Part shown: positions 24,526 to 32,735 of the stretch, piece by piece | How positions within the stretch are numbered: position 1 is the first letter of the stretch | Layout: the number at the start of each line of letters is the position of its first letter | Source of the DNA: JAYSYM01 sp964543475 | Lineage (GTDB): Bacteria > Bdellovibrionota > Bdellovibrionia > Bdellovibrionales > JAMPXM01 | Assembly: GCA_964543475.1 (NCBI GenBank) | Contig: CAZIYJ010000005.1 | Span: forward strand, 62,001 to 126,000 | DNA length: 64,000 bases | Direction: 5' to 3' | The notes under the pieces: generated by a model | Databases searched by the model: none | What the model was told of the DNA's origin: nothing | What the model saw: only the letters and a program-made list of their open reading frames with translations | Made by a program: the position numbers and the translations under genes

Positions 24526-25038
24526 GTGAATCCAACTTCAATAAAGAAAGTCGGCCAAGTCGTAGTAGGTTTTGGTCTGCTGTTCGCCACGGCGATCGCA
24601 TTTCAAAACTGCAGCGGATACCAGATGTACGACTCACAGGCGCAAGCGGATCTCTCAAGTTCATGTGGATCAAATTGCAATCAAAGCGTCGATGGTCTCT
24701 CACTTAAGCTCACCAATGCGCGCATCTCACTTTTAGATGCTGAGCTTCCTGTTTCAAATCGGGTAGTGGATATTGGCGGGTACTGCGATGATGCCGAATT
24801 TTCTGAGAGCGATATTCAGTTTCAATTTATTGACGGATCGACGCCGGTTACTAGTTGGCAAAGTAGAAGTGTGAAGTGTGATGATCTTGGGCGTTTTCAG
24901 ATTGCTGCAGATGTACCAACGGTCGCTGCTTCACGAACTTATTTACTTCAAGTGCGTTTAGCGATTCCAGTAGGCAGCGGACAATATCTTATAACGCCCG
25001 CCGCTCAAAAATCTGTTTTCATCGATGTCATAAAGTAA
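24526..25038 (+). CDS. Envelope protein with FQNC lipobox-like motif
   Basis: 170 residues from a GTG start, chosen because AGGAGG lies nine bases upstream; an ATG nine codons earlier would swallow that site. The N-terminus has a basic stretch, a hydrophobic segment (VVVGFGLLFATAIAF) and QNCSG. FQNC is not a classical lipobox (L-A/S-G/A-C) but recurs, as I recall, in Bdellovibrio envelope proteins; Cys29 is the candidate lipidation site. The mature part looks like an immunoglobulin-like beta sandwich (LKLTNARISLLDAELPVSN...) with paired Cys. Function unknown. Confidence 0.65.
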   Translation: MNPTSIKKVGQVVVGFGLLFATAIAFQNCSGYQMYDSQAQADLSSSCGSNCNQSVDGLSLKLTNARISLLDAELPVSNRVVDIGGYCDDAEFSESDIQFQFIDGSTPVTSWQSRSVKCDDLGRFQIAADVPTVAASRTYLLQVRLAIPVGSGQYLITPAAQKSVFIDVIK

Positions 25039-25051
25039 CTTTAAGTTTTGG

Positions 25052-25083
25052 CTCAGGCGTCGCATCTAAAAGCAGTGCCTGAG
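25052..25083. terminator. Candidate terminator hairpin between convergent genes
   Basis: CTCAGGC (25052-25058) pairs with GCCTGAG (25077-25083) across an 18-base loop, followed on the plus strand by GATGTTATTTT. Modest stem and large loop make this a weak call. Confidence 0.35.
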
Positions 25084-25087
25084 GATG

Positions 25088-26125
25088 TTATTTTACTGTC
25101 GCTGGATCGTAACCGATCTGCACTAAATCATTTGGCTGTGGTTGGTAAGGATTGTGCAGAGTGACTGAGTTATCGCCGGCGTTGTAAGTCCAGCCTGGGT
25201 TCCCTTGCGGAACTGTTGATCCATTGAGGCGTACAACAATCGTGTCAACAAGCGGTACTCGGTCCAACACGAATGTATCCGTCACGCCAACCTGAATATT
25301 GTTTCCAAGATCGGCCATCGAAGCTGCGAAGTCATCACACAGACTAAATGTTTTACCGCCAGAGGCTGCGGCAAGATTCATGTAGCGAGTTCCGAGAGGG
25401 CGACCACCAAGTTCATTGCTGCAAGCCGTTGTTTTAGTGCTGATTGAGTGAACGAAGTATCTATCACCCGCAAGACCACCAGTTTTGGTGTTTAAGTAAT
25501 TCGTGTAACGGCTAATCGGGTAGAGCGAAGGATCTGTATAACCAACTGCTCCGGTGCCGTTGTGTGACACGTCTTCTTCGTCACTCAAAATTACGATATG
25601 AAGTTTGCTATCCGGGCGAAGAAACGCTGGGTTCCAAGTATTGTTAAGAGTTGCTTCGATACTTTCGAACGCGCGTTCGTCACCTGAGCCGCTAATTCCT
25701 ATGCGGGCGTTTGTCACGAAAGTCCCACGCGGATCAAGAATCGTATTGTCGATCACAAAAATTCCAGATCGAAGAGCGCTGACGCCACCGTCTCTGAAGC
25801 GGCTATGTGTGAGGCTTGAATTGTAAATCGTGCGCCAGGCATCTGTTGCGCCAACTGCAATTCGGTAGTCGTATCCGCGTGAATCAAAAGTATCAATCCA
25901 GTCAGGGAACGCTGCTGCCAGCTCATCTTGTGAAGACTGCATTGAGCCTGAGTTGTCGATCATCCATAAGATGTCGAGCTTACCTTTGATAGTTTGTGAA
26001 GTTTGGCGGAATGCACTGTCCTCAGGAAGAAGTGAGTAACTAGCGCCACCACTGCCACATGCTGCAAGTCCGCATGTTGCGATCGTTAACATTATTACTC
26101 GTTTAAAGAACGTCGGAGTTTGCAT
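25088..26125 (-). CDS. von Willebrand factor A-domain lipoprotein
   Basis: 345 residues from ATG 26125, which has AAGGGG eight bases upstream; a longer frame to 26191 lacks a site. The signal peptide ends in lipobox GLAAC (Cys23). A VWA domain follows with the MIDAS motif DNSGS (Asp57, Ser59, Ser61) in DILWMIDNSGSMQSS and the later ILSDEEDVS strand typical of the fold. Ser/Asn-rich segments and a C-terminal ~60 residue beta domain (VPLVDTIVVRLNG...) complete it. Likely a metal-dependent adhesion or protein-binding factor on the outer membrane or periplasmic face. Confidence 0.85.
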   Translation of the reverse strand: MQTPTFFKRVIMLTIATCGLAACGSGGASYSLLPEDSAFRQTSQTIKGKLDILWMIDNSGSMQSSQDELAAAFPDWIDTFDSRGYDYRIAVGATDAWRTIYNSSLTHSRFRDGGVSALRSGIFVIDNTILDPRGTFVTNARIGISGSGDERAFESIEATLNNTWNPAFLRPDSKLHIVILSDEEDVSHNGTGAVGYTDPSLYPISRYTNYLNTKTGGLAGDRYFVHSISTKTTACSNELGGRPLGTRYMNLAAASGGKTFSLCDDFAASMADLGNNIQVGVTDTFVLDRVPLVDTIVVRLNGSTVPQGNPGWTYNAGDNSVTLHNPYQPQPNDLVQIGYDPATVK

Positions 26126-26410
26126 AGCCACAGCCCCTTTTAGGCGATCATTTACTAACTTACGTACTGATTTAACGGTAGAATTAGCCAAGACTAAAAC
26201 CCAGCGTAAGCGTCCGCGAAGACTAGACTTTTCTCAAAATGTACTTGAATGAGTCGCCCTAAGTGCTTGAAATTATTCATTTTTCAAAAAAGGTCGAGTT
26301 TTCAAAGATATAAGTCCGGTATACAACTTCGACAGTTTTTGAAAATCGAAAAATTGAAAGTTCCTGAAAGTGTCTAACTCTCAGGAAGAAAGTCAGATAA
26401 GGTGCCTTCG
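26126..26410. promoter_or_regulatory. Divergent spacer with two inverted repeats
   Basis: No gene seen in these 285 bases between the VWA lipoprotein and ALDH-like genes. TCGAGTTTTCAAA (26294-26306) and TTTGAAAATCGA (26338-26349) form a 12-bp inverted repeat with one bulged base, enclosing TATAAG and TATACA -10-like hexamers. Nearer the plus-strand gene, TTCCTGA (26361-26367) pairs with TCAGGAA (26381-26387) and would form a hairpin in its leader. An operator overlapping the promoter is a reasonable inference. Confidence 0.4.
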
Positions 26411-27664
26411 ATGTCTGATTTCTTAAAAGTTGTACAAGCTGTTAAAGCAGGAAATTCTGCGCTCGCGATCTGGCAAAAGCTCGAGCCGGCCGAGCGATTG
26501 GCGAAGCTAAAGCCATTTCCTGAGCTTCTTTCACAGGCTCAAACGCAGATTGCAGCTGAGCTTTCGCGTGAGGCTAATGCGCCAAACTTTCCAACGCTAG
26601 ATTTGCTTCAATCAATTGATGTAGCAAAGCGGGTGCTTGATTGTTCAGAAGAGATTCAGACTTCAAGTGAGATCAGCTATCTTCCGGTCGGTTTAGTTGG
26701 CCTTCTGACTGGTTCAAGAAATCCATTCAGTTCATCAGTTGCAAGAATCTTATCAGCTTTATCACTTGGTAACTCGGTCATCTGGCAGCCTTCGTTTAAA
26801 GTCGAAAGAACCATTGCGAAGCTTGTTGAATTAACTTTCTCTCAGTTGGAACTTCCTGAGGGATTAATTAGTATTTTGCCTGCGGCAAAAAGCGAACCCG
26901 ACAAAGAAATTTCGCAAGGTATGATTGATCATCCTGGTATCCATCAACTGATGTTTGTTGGATCAACGGTTAACGGAAAAGATGTCTATTCCCGAGCAGC
27001 TCAAGCTGGAAAGCGAATTCAGCTCTCGATGGGTGCAAGAAATCCAGCAATCATCTTTGCAGACATTGATTTGCAGAAAAACATGGAAGTGATCACTCAA
27101 AGCTTCTTTGATTTCCATGGGCTAGGCCGATGGCGAGCATCGAGAATCTTCGTTCAAGAATCGATATATAAAACGTTTCTAAATGACCTGAAGGCTTATC
27201 TTCAGCGAGATAACCTTAGTTACTTGGGCGACTTAAACTCGAAGGATAAAGAAAAGTTTGAATCTAATTTTTCCCAGGCAATCATTGAAAAAGGAAAATC
27301 TCTTCTGGATCTTGATCCTAAACAGATAAATCCACGCGTTGTTTTTGATCTAACGAATTGCTCGACCTTACAACAAGATGAAATCAATGGTCCGTTAATT
27401 ACAGTCTCTAGTTTTAAATACCAATTTGATGCTTTAAAATATGCGAATACATCGCCACTCGGAAAAGCTGCTTATGTTTGGAGTAACGATGTTGAGAAAG
27501 CAAAAAAGGTAGCTCGTAAATTAGAAGTCGGGCGAGTGTTCGTAAACGAACTACCAAAAACGTTTATTCCAGATCGATATATCGGTGCAAAAGAATCAGG
27601 GTTCGGAGCAGAGGGAGTTAAAGACTTACTCGAGTTCTGCAGTCATAGGATCAATGTAACATAA
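26411..27664 (+). CDS. Aldehyde-dehydrogenase-fold protein lacking both catalytic residues
   Basis: 417 residues from ATG 26411 (AAGGTG six bases upstream; an in-frame GTG at 26402 is less likely). The ALDH fold is clear: YLPVGLVGLLTGSRNPF, ALSLGNSVIWQPS, IHQLMFVGSTVNGKDVYSRAA, RNPAIIFADIDL and DEINGPLITVSSF, ending with a GFGAEG motif. The general-base Glu of the family's E-L-G-G-K is Ser206 (SMGARNP), and the nucleophile Cys of G-Q-x-C-T is Arg240 (HGLGRWRASRIFV). With no Cys in that loop, dehydrogenation of a thiohemiacetal is impossible. Probably a pseudoenzyme with a binding or structural role; it is also ~70 residues shorter than typical ALDHs. Confidence 0.8.
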   Translation: MSDFLKVVQAVKAGNSALAIWQKLEPAERLAKLKPFPELLSQAQTQIAAELSREANAPNFPTLDLLQSIDVAKRVLDCSEEIQTSSEISYLPVGLVGLLTGSRNPFSSSVARILSALSLGNSVIWQPSFKVERTIAKLVELTFSQLELPEGLISILPAAKSEPDKEISQGMIDHPGIHQLMFVGSTVNGKDVYSRAAQAGKRIQLSMGARNPAIIFADIDLQKNMEVITQSFFDFHGLGRWRASRIFVQESIYKTFLNDLKAYLQRDNLSYLGDLNSKDKEKFESNFSQAIIEKGKSLLDLDPKQINPRVVFDLTNCSTLQQDEINGPLITVSSFKYQFDALKYANTSPLGKAAYVWSNDVEKAKKVARKLEVGRVFVNELPKTFIPDRYIGAKESGFGAEGVKDLLEFCSHRINVT

Positions 27665-27718
27665 TATAACTTATCAGCAGAACGTTCCTAGGGTAAGCGC
27701 CGTGTTTACCCATAAGAA

Positions 27719-27740
27719 AGCCAGGCTTTTACGCCTGGCT
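27719..27740 (-). terminator. Intrinsic terminator of the acidic lipoprotein gene
   Basis: On the minus strand AGCCAGGC pairs with GCCTGGCT (8 bp, loop GTAAAA) and is followed by TTCTTAT, 11 bases after the stop codon at 27752. A good rho-independent terminator. Confidence 0.75.
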
Positions 27741-27751
27741 CTGAGATCCGA

Positions 27752-28453
27752 CTAATCCTCCTCGATATAATAATTTTCGGGATCAAAGCTCGTTCCAGAT
27801 TTTATATCTTTCAGCGCATCTTGATCATCTGTTGGTGCCGACAATGCCCCAGTACTTACAAAGTTTGGATTCATCAACGGATCAGACATCGTTTGGTTAT
27901 CAGTCATCGCTTTCGATGTTGTATCTTCAAGGCCCATACCTGTGCCGTTACCGATTAAACCATATCTAAGATTGCGATCTTCGGCAGTCATTCCACCGGG
28001 CAAATCAGTCTGTGAATAGCTTGTTTTCATGTCGTCCACTGGTTCAGACGTTGATCCAGACAAGGCGGTATCATCTTCGATCATCTCATCATCCGAAATT
28101 GCATCTTCCACATAAACGTTATCATTTGATGTTGAGCCACTCGTTGGTGCAACGACAGGTGCTACAACTTCAGCACGTTGAGTTTCATCATATGTAGGAG
28201 CAACATTACGAGCCCTCATTCTTTCTTCTCGAGCTTCGTTGGTTTCTCGAAGGTCAGCCTTTTTTTCGTAACCTGATCCAAGTCTATTGTTATGCCCAGT
28301 ATCCAGATCGGCAGCCAAATCCTCATTCGGTGCCGCGGTCGTTGTACCTGAAGTAACGTCATTAGGCTGGCCATAGTTAGAATATCGTGAGTCACAACCT
28401 GTTAGCCCGACAGCTGCTAAGAGCGCAGCGCTTAAAATTATTCTGTTGTTCAT
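27752..28453 (-). CDS. Acidic, low-complexity lipoprotein
   Basis: 233 residues. The signal peptide ends in lipobox GLTGC (Cys20). The rest is almost entirely disordered: rich in Asp, Glu, Ser, Thr and Asn, no Cys, and with a short basic helix (KKADLRETNEAREERMRARN) as the only ordered part. No family recognised. It stands alone between the ALDH-like gene and the FMN reductase operon and has its own strong terminator. A surface-exposed linker or outer-membrane tether is a guess. Confidence 0.7.
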   Translation of the reverse strand: MNNRIILSAALLAAVGLTGCDSRYSNYGQPNDVTSGTTTAAPNEDLAADLDTGHNNRLGSGYEKKADLRETNEAREERMRARNVAPTYDETQRAEVVAPVVAPTSGSTSNDNVYVEDAISDDEMIEDDTALSGSTSEPVDDMKTSYSQTDLPGGMTAEDRNLRYGLIGNGTGMGLEDTTSKAMTDNQTMSDPLMNPNFVSTGALSAPTDDQDALKDIKSGTSFDPENYYIEED

Positions 28454-28544
28454 ATTTCTTCCCCTTTGAAATGTGCTGCCTCCATTAGACAGCGAACAAA
28501 CTCGAGACGAGTGACGTCGGGATGTAGAAAATTTTAAATTAAAT

Positions 28545-28560
28545 TCAAACGGGAGTTTGA
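28545..28560 (-). terminator. Weak terminator after the FMN reductase gene
   Basis: On the minus strand TCAAAC-TCCC-GTTTGA is followed by ATTTAATTTAAAATTTT, 26 bases after the stop at 28586. The 6-bp AT-rich stem is weak but the position and T-rich tail fit. Confidence 0.4.
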
Positions 28561-28585
28561 GTCTCAGTTTCGTAAGCTTACTGAA

Positions 28586-29164
28586 TTAAAGTGATTTTTG
28601 ACTGAGAACCGAGTTTGCATCGAGCTTTGCACTTTGTAATGCAGCCACAAATTTGCTGAAATTTTTGGTTTGAGTACGGAGAAGATTCAAAATCATCGGG
28701 TTTTGAATTTCGCCATTAACAACTGTCTTTGAAACATCAGTTAGAAATACACGTTCGGGATAAATGAATCCATTTCGGTAACCGAAGACACCCTGAAGGT
28801 GCTCGACTGCGCGAAGCGCACCGAAGCGCCCGCCTAAACCTACTAAACAAATGGGACGAAACTCAAACGTATCAGGGTATTTCCAATGATCGATAAAATA
28901 CTTCAAAGCACCGGGCATTGAACCATTGTACTCCGGCACTACAACGATAATTCCATCAGCCGCAGTTACCTTTTTAATCGCCTCTTGCATCGAGACCGGC
29001 TGATTTCCGCCGTATTGTGCGCCATCAACTTCTTTTAATCCAACTAAAGCCAGATCGATAATCTCAGCTTGCTCACCCTGCTCTAAATACAGAGCCTGCA
29101 TTATTTTGCAAACTTCAGCAGACTTAGAGTTAGGACGATTAGTGCCAGAGATTATATATTTCAA
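28586..29164 (-). CDS. NADPH-dependent FMN reductase family protein
   Basis: 192 residues, flavodoxin-like fold: GTNRPNSKS phosphate-binding loop, IIVVVPEYNGSMPGALKYFIDH (flavin-binding, catalytic region of the chromate/azo-reductase group) and CLVGLGGRFGALRAVEHL. Reduces quinones, azo dyes or metals using NAD(P)H in the cytoplasm. Its ATG overlaps the TGA of the lipoprotein gene upstream by four bases, so it is the last gene of the bamB operon; the functional link is unclear. Confidence 0.88.
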   Translation of the reverse strand: MKYIISGTNRPNSKSAEVCKIMQALYLEQGEQAEIIDLALVGLKEVDGAQYGGNQPVSMQEAIKKVTAADGIIVVVPEYNGSMPGALKYFIDHWKYPDTFEFRPICLVGLGGRFGALRAVEHLQGVFGYRNGFIYPERVFLTDVSKTVVNGEIQNPMILNLLRTQTKNFSKFVAALQSAKLDANSVLSQKSL

Positions 29165-29553
29165 TTTTCTAACCTGCTAAAACCAAGTTTCTCGGCTTTC
29201 TTTAAATCGGCGGGAGCGATCTCGTAAGTGTTTGCTGTACCAGTTGGTGCGCCACAAACTTGCGTGTGCATCATTCCATCAGGCTGCTTTGCAGAAGATA
29301 AAATCTTAATTCCTGCTTTTGTGAGTTGTGCTTCCATGACTTTTAAGTCGACGGCTTTGCCTTGTCCGCACTGTCGACTTCCATCAGCTTTGTAAACTTT
29401 CAAAGTCTTTGGTTCTGGTGCCGGAGATGAACTAGCAGACTGCGGAGAAACGGCAGCGACTTGCTGTTGCTCGCCATTTCTTGCTTGATTGTTGCAAGGG
29501 CCACTTGCACAAGCCGAAAGAAATGCGAGCGAGAAAAATAAAGCTAGCTTCAT
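29161..29553 (-). CDS. Small lipoprotein with conserved Cys pair
   Basis: 130 residues from ATG 29553, with GAAGGAG eight bases upstream. Lipobox FLSAC (Cys15) followed by a Ser/Ala/Pro linker. The C-terminal ~75 residues form an ordered domain: TLKVYKADGSRQCGQGKAVDL, MEAQLTKAGIKILSS, DGMMHTQVCGAPTGTAN and APADLKKAEKLGFSRL, with two Cys that likely form a disulfide. I do not recognise the domain by name. It overlaps bamB upstream and the FMN reductase gene downstream by four bases each. Confidence 0.7.
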   Translation of the reverse strand: MKLALFFSLAFLSACASGPCNNQARNGEQQQVAAVSPQSASSSPAPEPKTLKVYKADGSRQCGQGKAVDLKVMEAQLTKAGIKILSSAKQPDGMMHTQVCGAPTGTANTYEIAPADLKKAEKLGFSRLEN

Positions 29554-30716
29554 AGTTTTTGCTCCTTCTGCCACGGCAACAAATAATTTGGTCGAATGTA
29601 GCTGAGTCTCACTGCAAATAAGTTCGCATTATTTGAAACAAAGTAGATTCGTCCAGTTTTTTCATCGACAGTCGGTTGAGCGATCAATCCCCTGCCTGGT
29701 GCGAACTGCGCAATTGGCTCGCCTGTATTCGCGTCAGCCGCGATAAGATTTCCTTCGGTTTCGCCGTAGATCAGAAAGTTTTTATAAAAAACCGGCTGTG
29801 TTGAAATGCCACGTTTAATGTTCTTAAACCAAACCGTTTTTCCTGAGCCTTTATCGAGAGCCATCAATTGGCCATCGCTCGATGACATATAGACTCGGTC
29901 ACCTTGAACAGTCACCGGAGTAAAGCCGCCGCGGTCCACTTGCCAAACAACGTCGCCACTTTCTACTTTGAGAGCGAAGAGTGCTCCGTCAAAAGATGAA
30001 GTGTAGAGAATTCCGCCGTTAACGACCGGAGTAGAATCGACATCTCGGAAGCGACCTTGCGTTCCAAGCTTACGCTCCCAAATCATTGTTCCATCAGATT
30101 TCTTAAGTGCAACGACATAGCCATCGCTAAAGCCAACTAACAGCTTATCGCCAGCAATCGTTGGTGTAGTCGTAGCTCGAATTGAAAGGCTAGTGGTTGT
30201 TTGACGGTTATAAGTCCAGAGTAATTTTCCTGATGCGGTATCAAGGGCGTAAACAACGTCAGCACCACTTTCAAAGTACACAACATTATTTTCTACCGAT
30301 GGCGCTGCTAAAGTTTCAGAGCGCGCCGGGAATGACCAAAGAATTTTTCCGGTAATTAAGTCGACTGCGTAAAACTGGCCATCGCTTGATCCAAAAAACA
30401 ATCTATTGCCGGCAGCAGCAACTCCGCCTTCGACACCATTCTCTAATTTAAGTCGCCATACTTCGGCGGCTGATTTTCGGCTGTAGGCAACGAGCCCATC
30501 AATCGGATTTCCCTGAATAATAAGATGTTCGAGGAGGAGAGGGCTCATTCGATTCATTCGACGATACCCAGTAAATTCAGTTTCGGTAGTTTGGCGAACC
30601 CATTCTTTTTCGAAAACAAGTTTTCGTGAAGAAGGTGACGACAGTGAACTACAAGATGCCGAAACGAATACTACAGCGGCAAGTAGAACAGCTTTTCGAA
30701 TCGAGTTGAAAATCAT
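29550..30716 (-). CDS. bamB: BamB-like outer-membrane assembly lipoprotein
   Basis: 388 residues, lipobox SASC (Cys22), then an eight-bladed PQQ-like beta-propeller visible as repeats of the type GxLYAVDxxTGKxxWxF (for example AVDLITGKILWSF, ALDTASGKLLWTYN, ALKVESGDVVWQV, ALDKGSGKTVWF). BamB is the lipoprotein subunit of the BAM complex that folds outer-membrane barrels. Its ATG overlaps the YfgM-like gene's stop by one base, as in the yfgM-bamB pair of E. coli, which supports the assignment. Confidence 0.9.
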   Translation of the reverse strand: MIFNSIRKAVLLAAVVFVSASCSSLSSPSSRKLVFEKEWVRQTTETEFTGYRRMNRMSPLLLEHLIIQGNPIDGLVAYSRKSAAEVWRLKLENGVEGGVAAAGNRLFFGSSDGQFYAVDLITGKILWSFPARSETLAAPSVENNVVYFESGADVVYALDTASGKLLWTYNRQTTTSLSIRATTTPTIAGDKLLVGFSDGYVVALKKSDGTMIWERKLGTQGRFRDVDSTPVVNGGILYTSSFDGALFALKVESGDVVWQVDRGGFTPVTVQGDRVYMSSSDGQLMALDKGSGKTVWFKNIKRGISTQPVFYKNFLIYGETEGNLIAADANTGEPIAQFAPGRGLIAQPTVDEKTGRIYFVSNNANLFAVRLSYIRPNYLLPWQKEQKL

Positions 30717-31489
30717 TAGCCCGCCTGGCCTGACGAACGTTTTTGTTCAAGCGCTCTTAGATATCCTTTTGCAGCCAAAGATGATGACGACTCCGACTGA
30801 GTGCTCGCTTTGCGATACATTTCAGCGGCTTGATCAAGTTGGCCGAGTTTTTCATAGCAAACTCCAGCTTTAACTGAAGCGTCGACGCTTAAGAAGTTTT
30901 TCACGCGTTCGAAAGTTGCGACTGCATCTTTGCAGTTGTCTTGAGAGGCGAGAATATTCCCGTAGACCATGTTCGCTACAGAATAAATCAAAGTATCGCT
31001 GTCTAAATCTTTTAGAGGTTGTTCGAGTGCAGCTTTTGCTTCCTCGAGTTTGCCGTGATCCTGATAGATTGAAGCCAAGTAAACAGCCGCTTGTCCGGCA
31101 GCAACCGTGCCTGAAAATTCTTTAATCACAGATTCAAAACCAGGAATGACTGTTCCGTAATCTTTTTGTAAATCTCCGGTTGCAGGAGCTGGCTTTACTG
31201 CACTCGCATCAGCTTTAGCGCCGGGTTCAATTGGCGATTTTGCTTTTTCAAACTGATCTTGAAGTTTCTTGTATTCACTTTGCGGAACATAAAGCGCTTG
31301 CGCTGCTGAGTCTTCTTTTCGCTCTTTCAAAAAGTTAGTCGCCACAAATCCAATTGCAACGATCACTCCGAGGACTGCTAATGCCGCAATCGGCTTTCCG
31401 TAGCGAGTTGCGAAGCTGTAGCCTTGCTCCATAGTTTTAACGAAGGCGTCAGGTGATCGAAGTTCTTCTTTAGAAATCTTTTTTGACAT
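30716..31489 (-). CDS. YfgM-like membrane-anchored TPR protein
   Basis: 257 residues with a cytoplasmic N-terminus, one membrane segment (about residues 33-52, IAALAVLGVIVAIGFVATNF) and periplasmic tetratricopeptide repeats (AAVYLASIYQDHGKLEEAKAAL, AGVCYEKLGQLDQAAEMYRKA). The arrangement and the position directly before bamB match YfgM, a periplasmic chaperone partner of the SecYEG translocon. The long Lys/Pro/Ala stretch around residues 80-110 is unusual. Confidence 0.8.
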   Translation of the reverse strand: MSKKISKEELRSPDAFVKTMEQGYSFATRYGKPIAALAVLGVIVAIGFVATNFLKERKEDSAAQALYVPQSEYKKLQDQFEKAKSPIEPGAKADASAVKPAPATGDLQKDYGTVIPGFESVIKEFSGTVAAGQAAVYLASIYQDHGKLEEAKAALEQPLKDLDSDTLIYSVANMVYGNILASQDNCKDAVATFERVKNFLSVDASVKAGVCYEKLGQLDQAAEMYRKASTQSESSSSLAAKGYLRALEQKRSSGQAG

Positions 31490-31501
31490 TTTATTCCCCT
31501 A

Positions 31502-32617
31502 CTATCGATTTTTAACTTCACGAAGTGTTGCATAAGGACGCGATGAAAGACCTTGGTGACTCTGCTTAAGTTTGCCGATGACTCGAATGCGTTCTTCAGC
31601 CACGCGATCAGCTGCAACGTTTGTCGCAACGTTGTCGCGCTTTGCGATCTCGAAGACTTGCAATAAGTTGTCGTAAACTTGTCGAGTTTTATCAAACGCA
31701 CGCTCAGGTGAGTAACCTTCAAGTTCGACGAAAACGTTCATCAGTCCACCAGCGTTAGCTACATAGTCTGGCGCATAAAGAATTCCCATTTCGCGGAGCA
31801 TGTCGCCGTGGCGGGCTTCTGCGAGTTGGTTGTTCGCACCACCGGCTACCACTTTGCATTTTAATTTTTGAATCGACTGATCATTGATCACTGCGCCCAT
31901 CGCGCAAGGTGCAAAGACGTCGCATTCTTGGAAAACGATTTCTTCTGGAGAAACGGCTTTTACTTTGTACTTGTCGCCCACTCGCTTGACGCGATCGACG
32001 TCGATGTCTGCTACAATCACTTGAGCTTCTTCAGCGACGAGGTACTCAACCAAGTGTGAACCCACGCTACCTAATCCTTGCACGGCGATTCGCATTCCTT
32101 TAATTGAGTCCATTTTAAACTGTTCTTTGACTGAGGCCTTGATCGCCATCAATACGCCGTGAGCTGTGTACGGACTTGGGTCACCCGACCCGCCGAACGC
32201 TTTTGGAATGCCGGTCACCCATGGAGTTTCCATGAACACATATTCCATATCTTTAACTGTCGTCCCAACATCTTCTGCTGTGATGTAACGACCATTTAAA
32301 GAATTCACAAACCGACCGAAGGCGCGGAACATTGCTTCATTCTTGTGAGTTTTTGGGTCGCCAATGATGACTGCCTTGCCGCCGCCAAGATTTAATCCTG
32401 CGGCACTGGCTTTGTAAGTCATACCTTTTGAAAGTCGAAGTACGTCGATGAGAGCTTCTTCTTCGGTTTTATAATTCCACATTCTTGTTCCGCCGAGTGC
32501 GGGGCCAAGTGAAGTATTGTGAATTGCGATGATGGCTTTTAGGCCAACTTCTTTATTGTTACAAATGACCACTTGTTCGTGATCGCCGTGTTTCGAAATG
32601 AGTTCAAAGCTGCTCAC
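31502..32617 (-). CDS. Leu/Val/Phe dehydrogenase
   Basis: 371 residues of the Glu/Leu/Phe/Val dehydrogenase family. LGPALGGTRMWNYKTEEEALIDVLRLSKGMTYK carries the catalytic Lys in the SKGMTYK motif, NLGGGKAVIIGD and YITAEDVGTT follow, and VQGLGSVGSHL is the NAD-binding fingerprint. Oxidatively deaminates branched-chain or aromatic amino acids to keto acids, reversible; in a predator this would feed prey-derived amino acids into energy metabolism. GTG start with GGAG upstream. First gene of the operon leading to yfgM-bamB. Confidence 0.9.
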   Translation of the reverse strand: MSSFELISKHGDHEQVVICNNKEVGLKAIIAIHNTSLGPALGGTRMWNYKTEEEALIDVLRLSKGMTYKASAAGLNLGGGKAVIIGDPKTHKNEAMFRAFGRFVNSLNGRYITAEDVGTTVKDMEYVFMETPWVTGIPKAFGGSGDPSPYTAHGVLMAIKASVKEQFKMDSIKGMRIAVQGLGSVGSHLVEYLVAEEAQVIVADIDVDRVKRVGDKYKVKAVSPEEIVFQECDVFAPCAMGAVINDQSIQKLKCKVVAGGANNQLAEARHGDMLREMGILYAPDYVANAGGLMNVFVELEGYSPERAFDKTRQVYDNLLQVFEIAKRDNVATNVAADRVAEERIRVIGKLKQSHQGLSSRPYATLREVKNR

Positions 32618-32735
32618 TAGATCTCCGTCTGACTAATTGGCTGATTGACTGTCCAGAGACTGTAGGAATTTTAGCTAGTCACGGCAAGCGAAAATTCATG
32701 TCTTGATGTATCGTTGGGTTAAGGAGATTCAAGTT

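Noticed and set aside
27691..27711. GGGTAA...TTACCC inverted repeat after the ALDH-like gene
   Set aside because: No T-tract on the plus strand; considered as a terminator and dropped.
28012..28197. Open frame on the plus strand inside the acidic lipoprotein gene
   Set aside because: Shadow of the low-complexity antisense gene; no start signal and biased composition.
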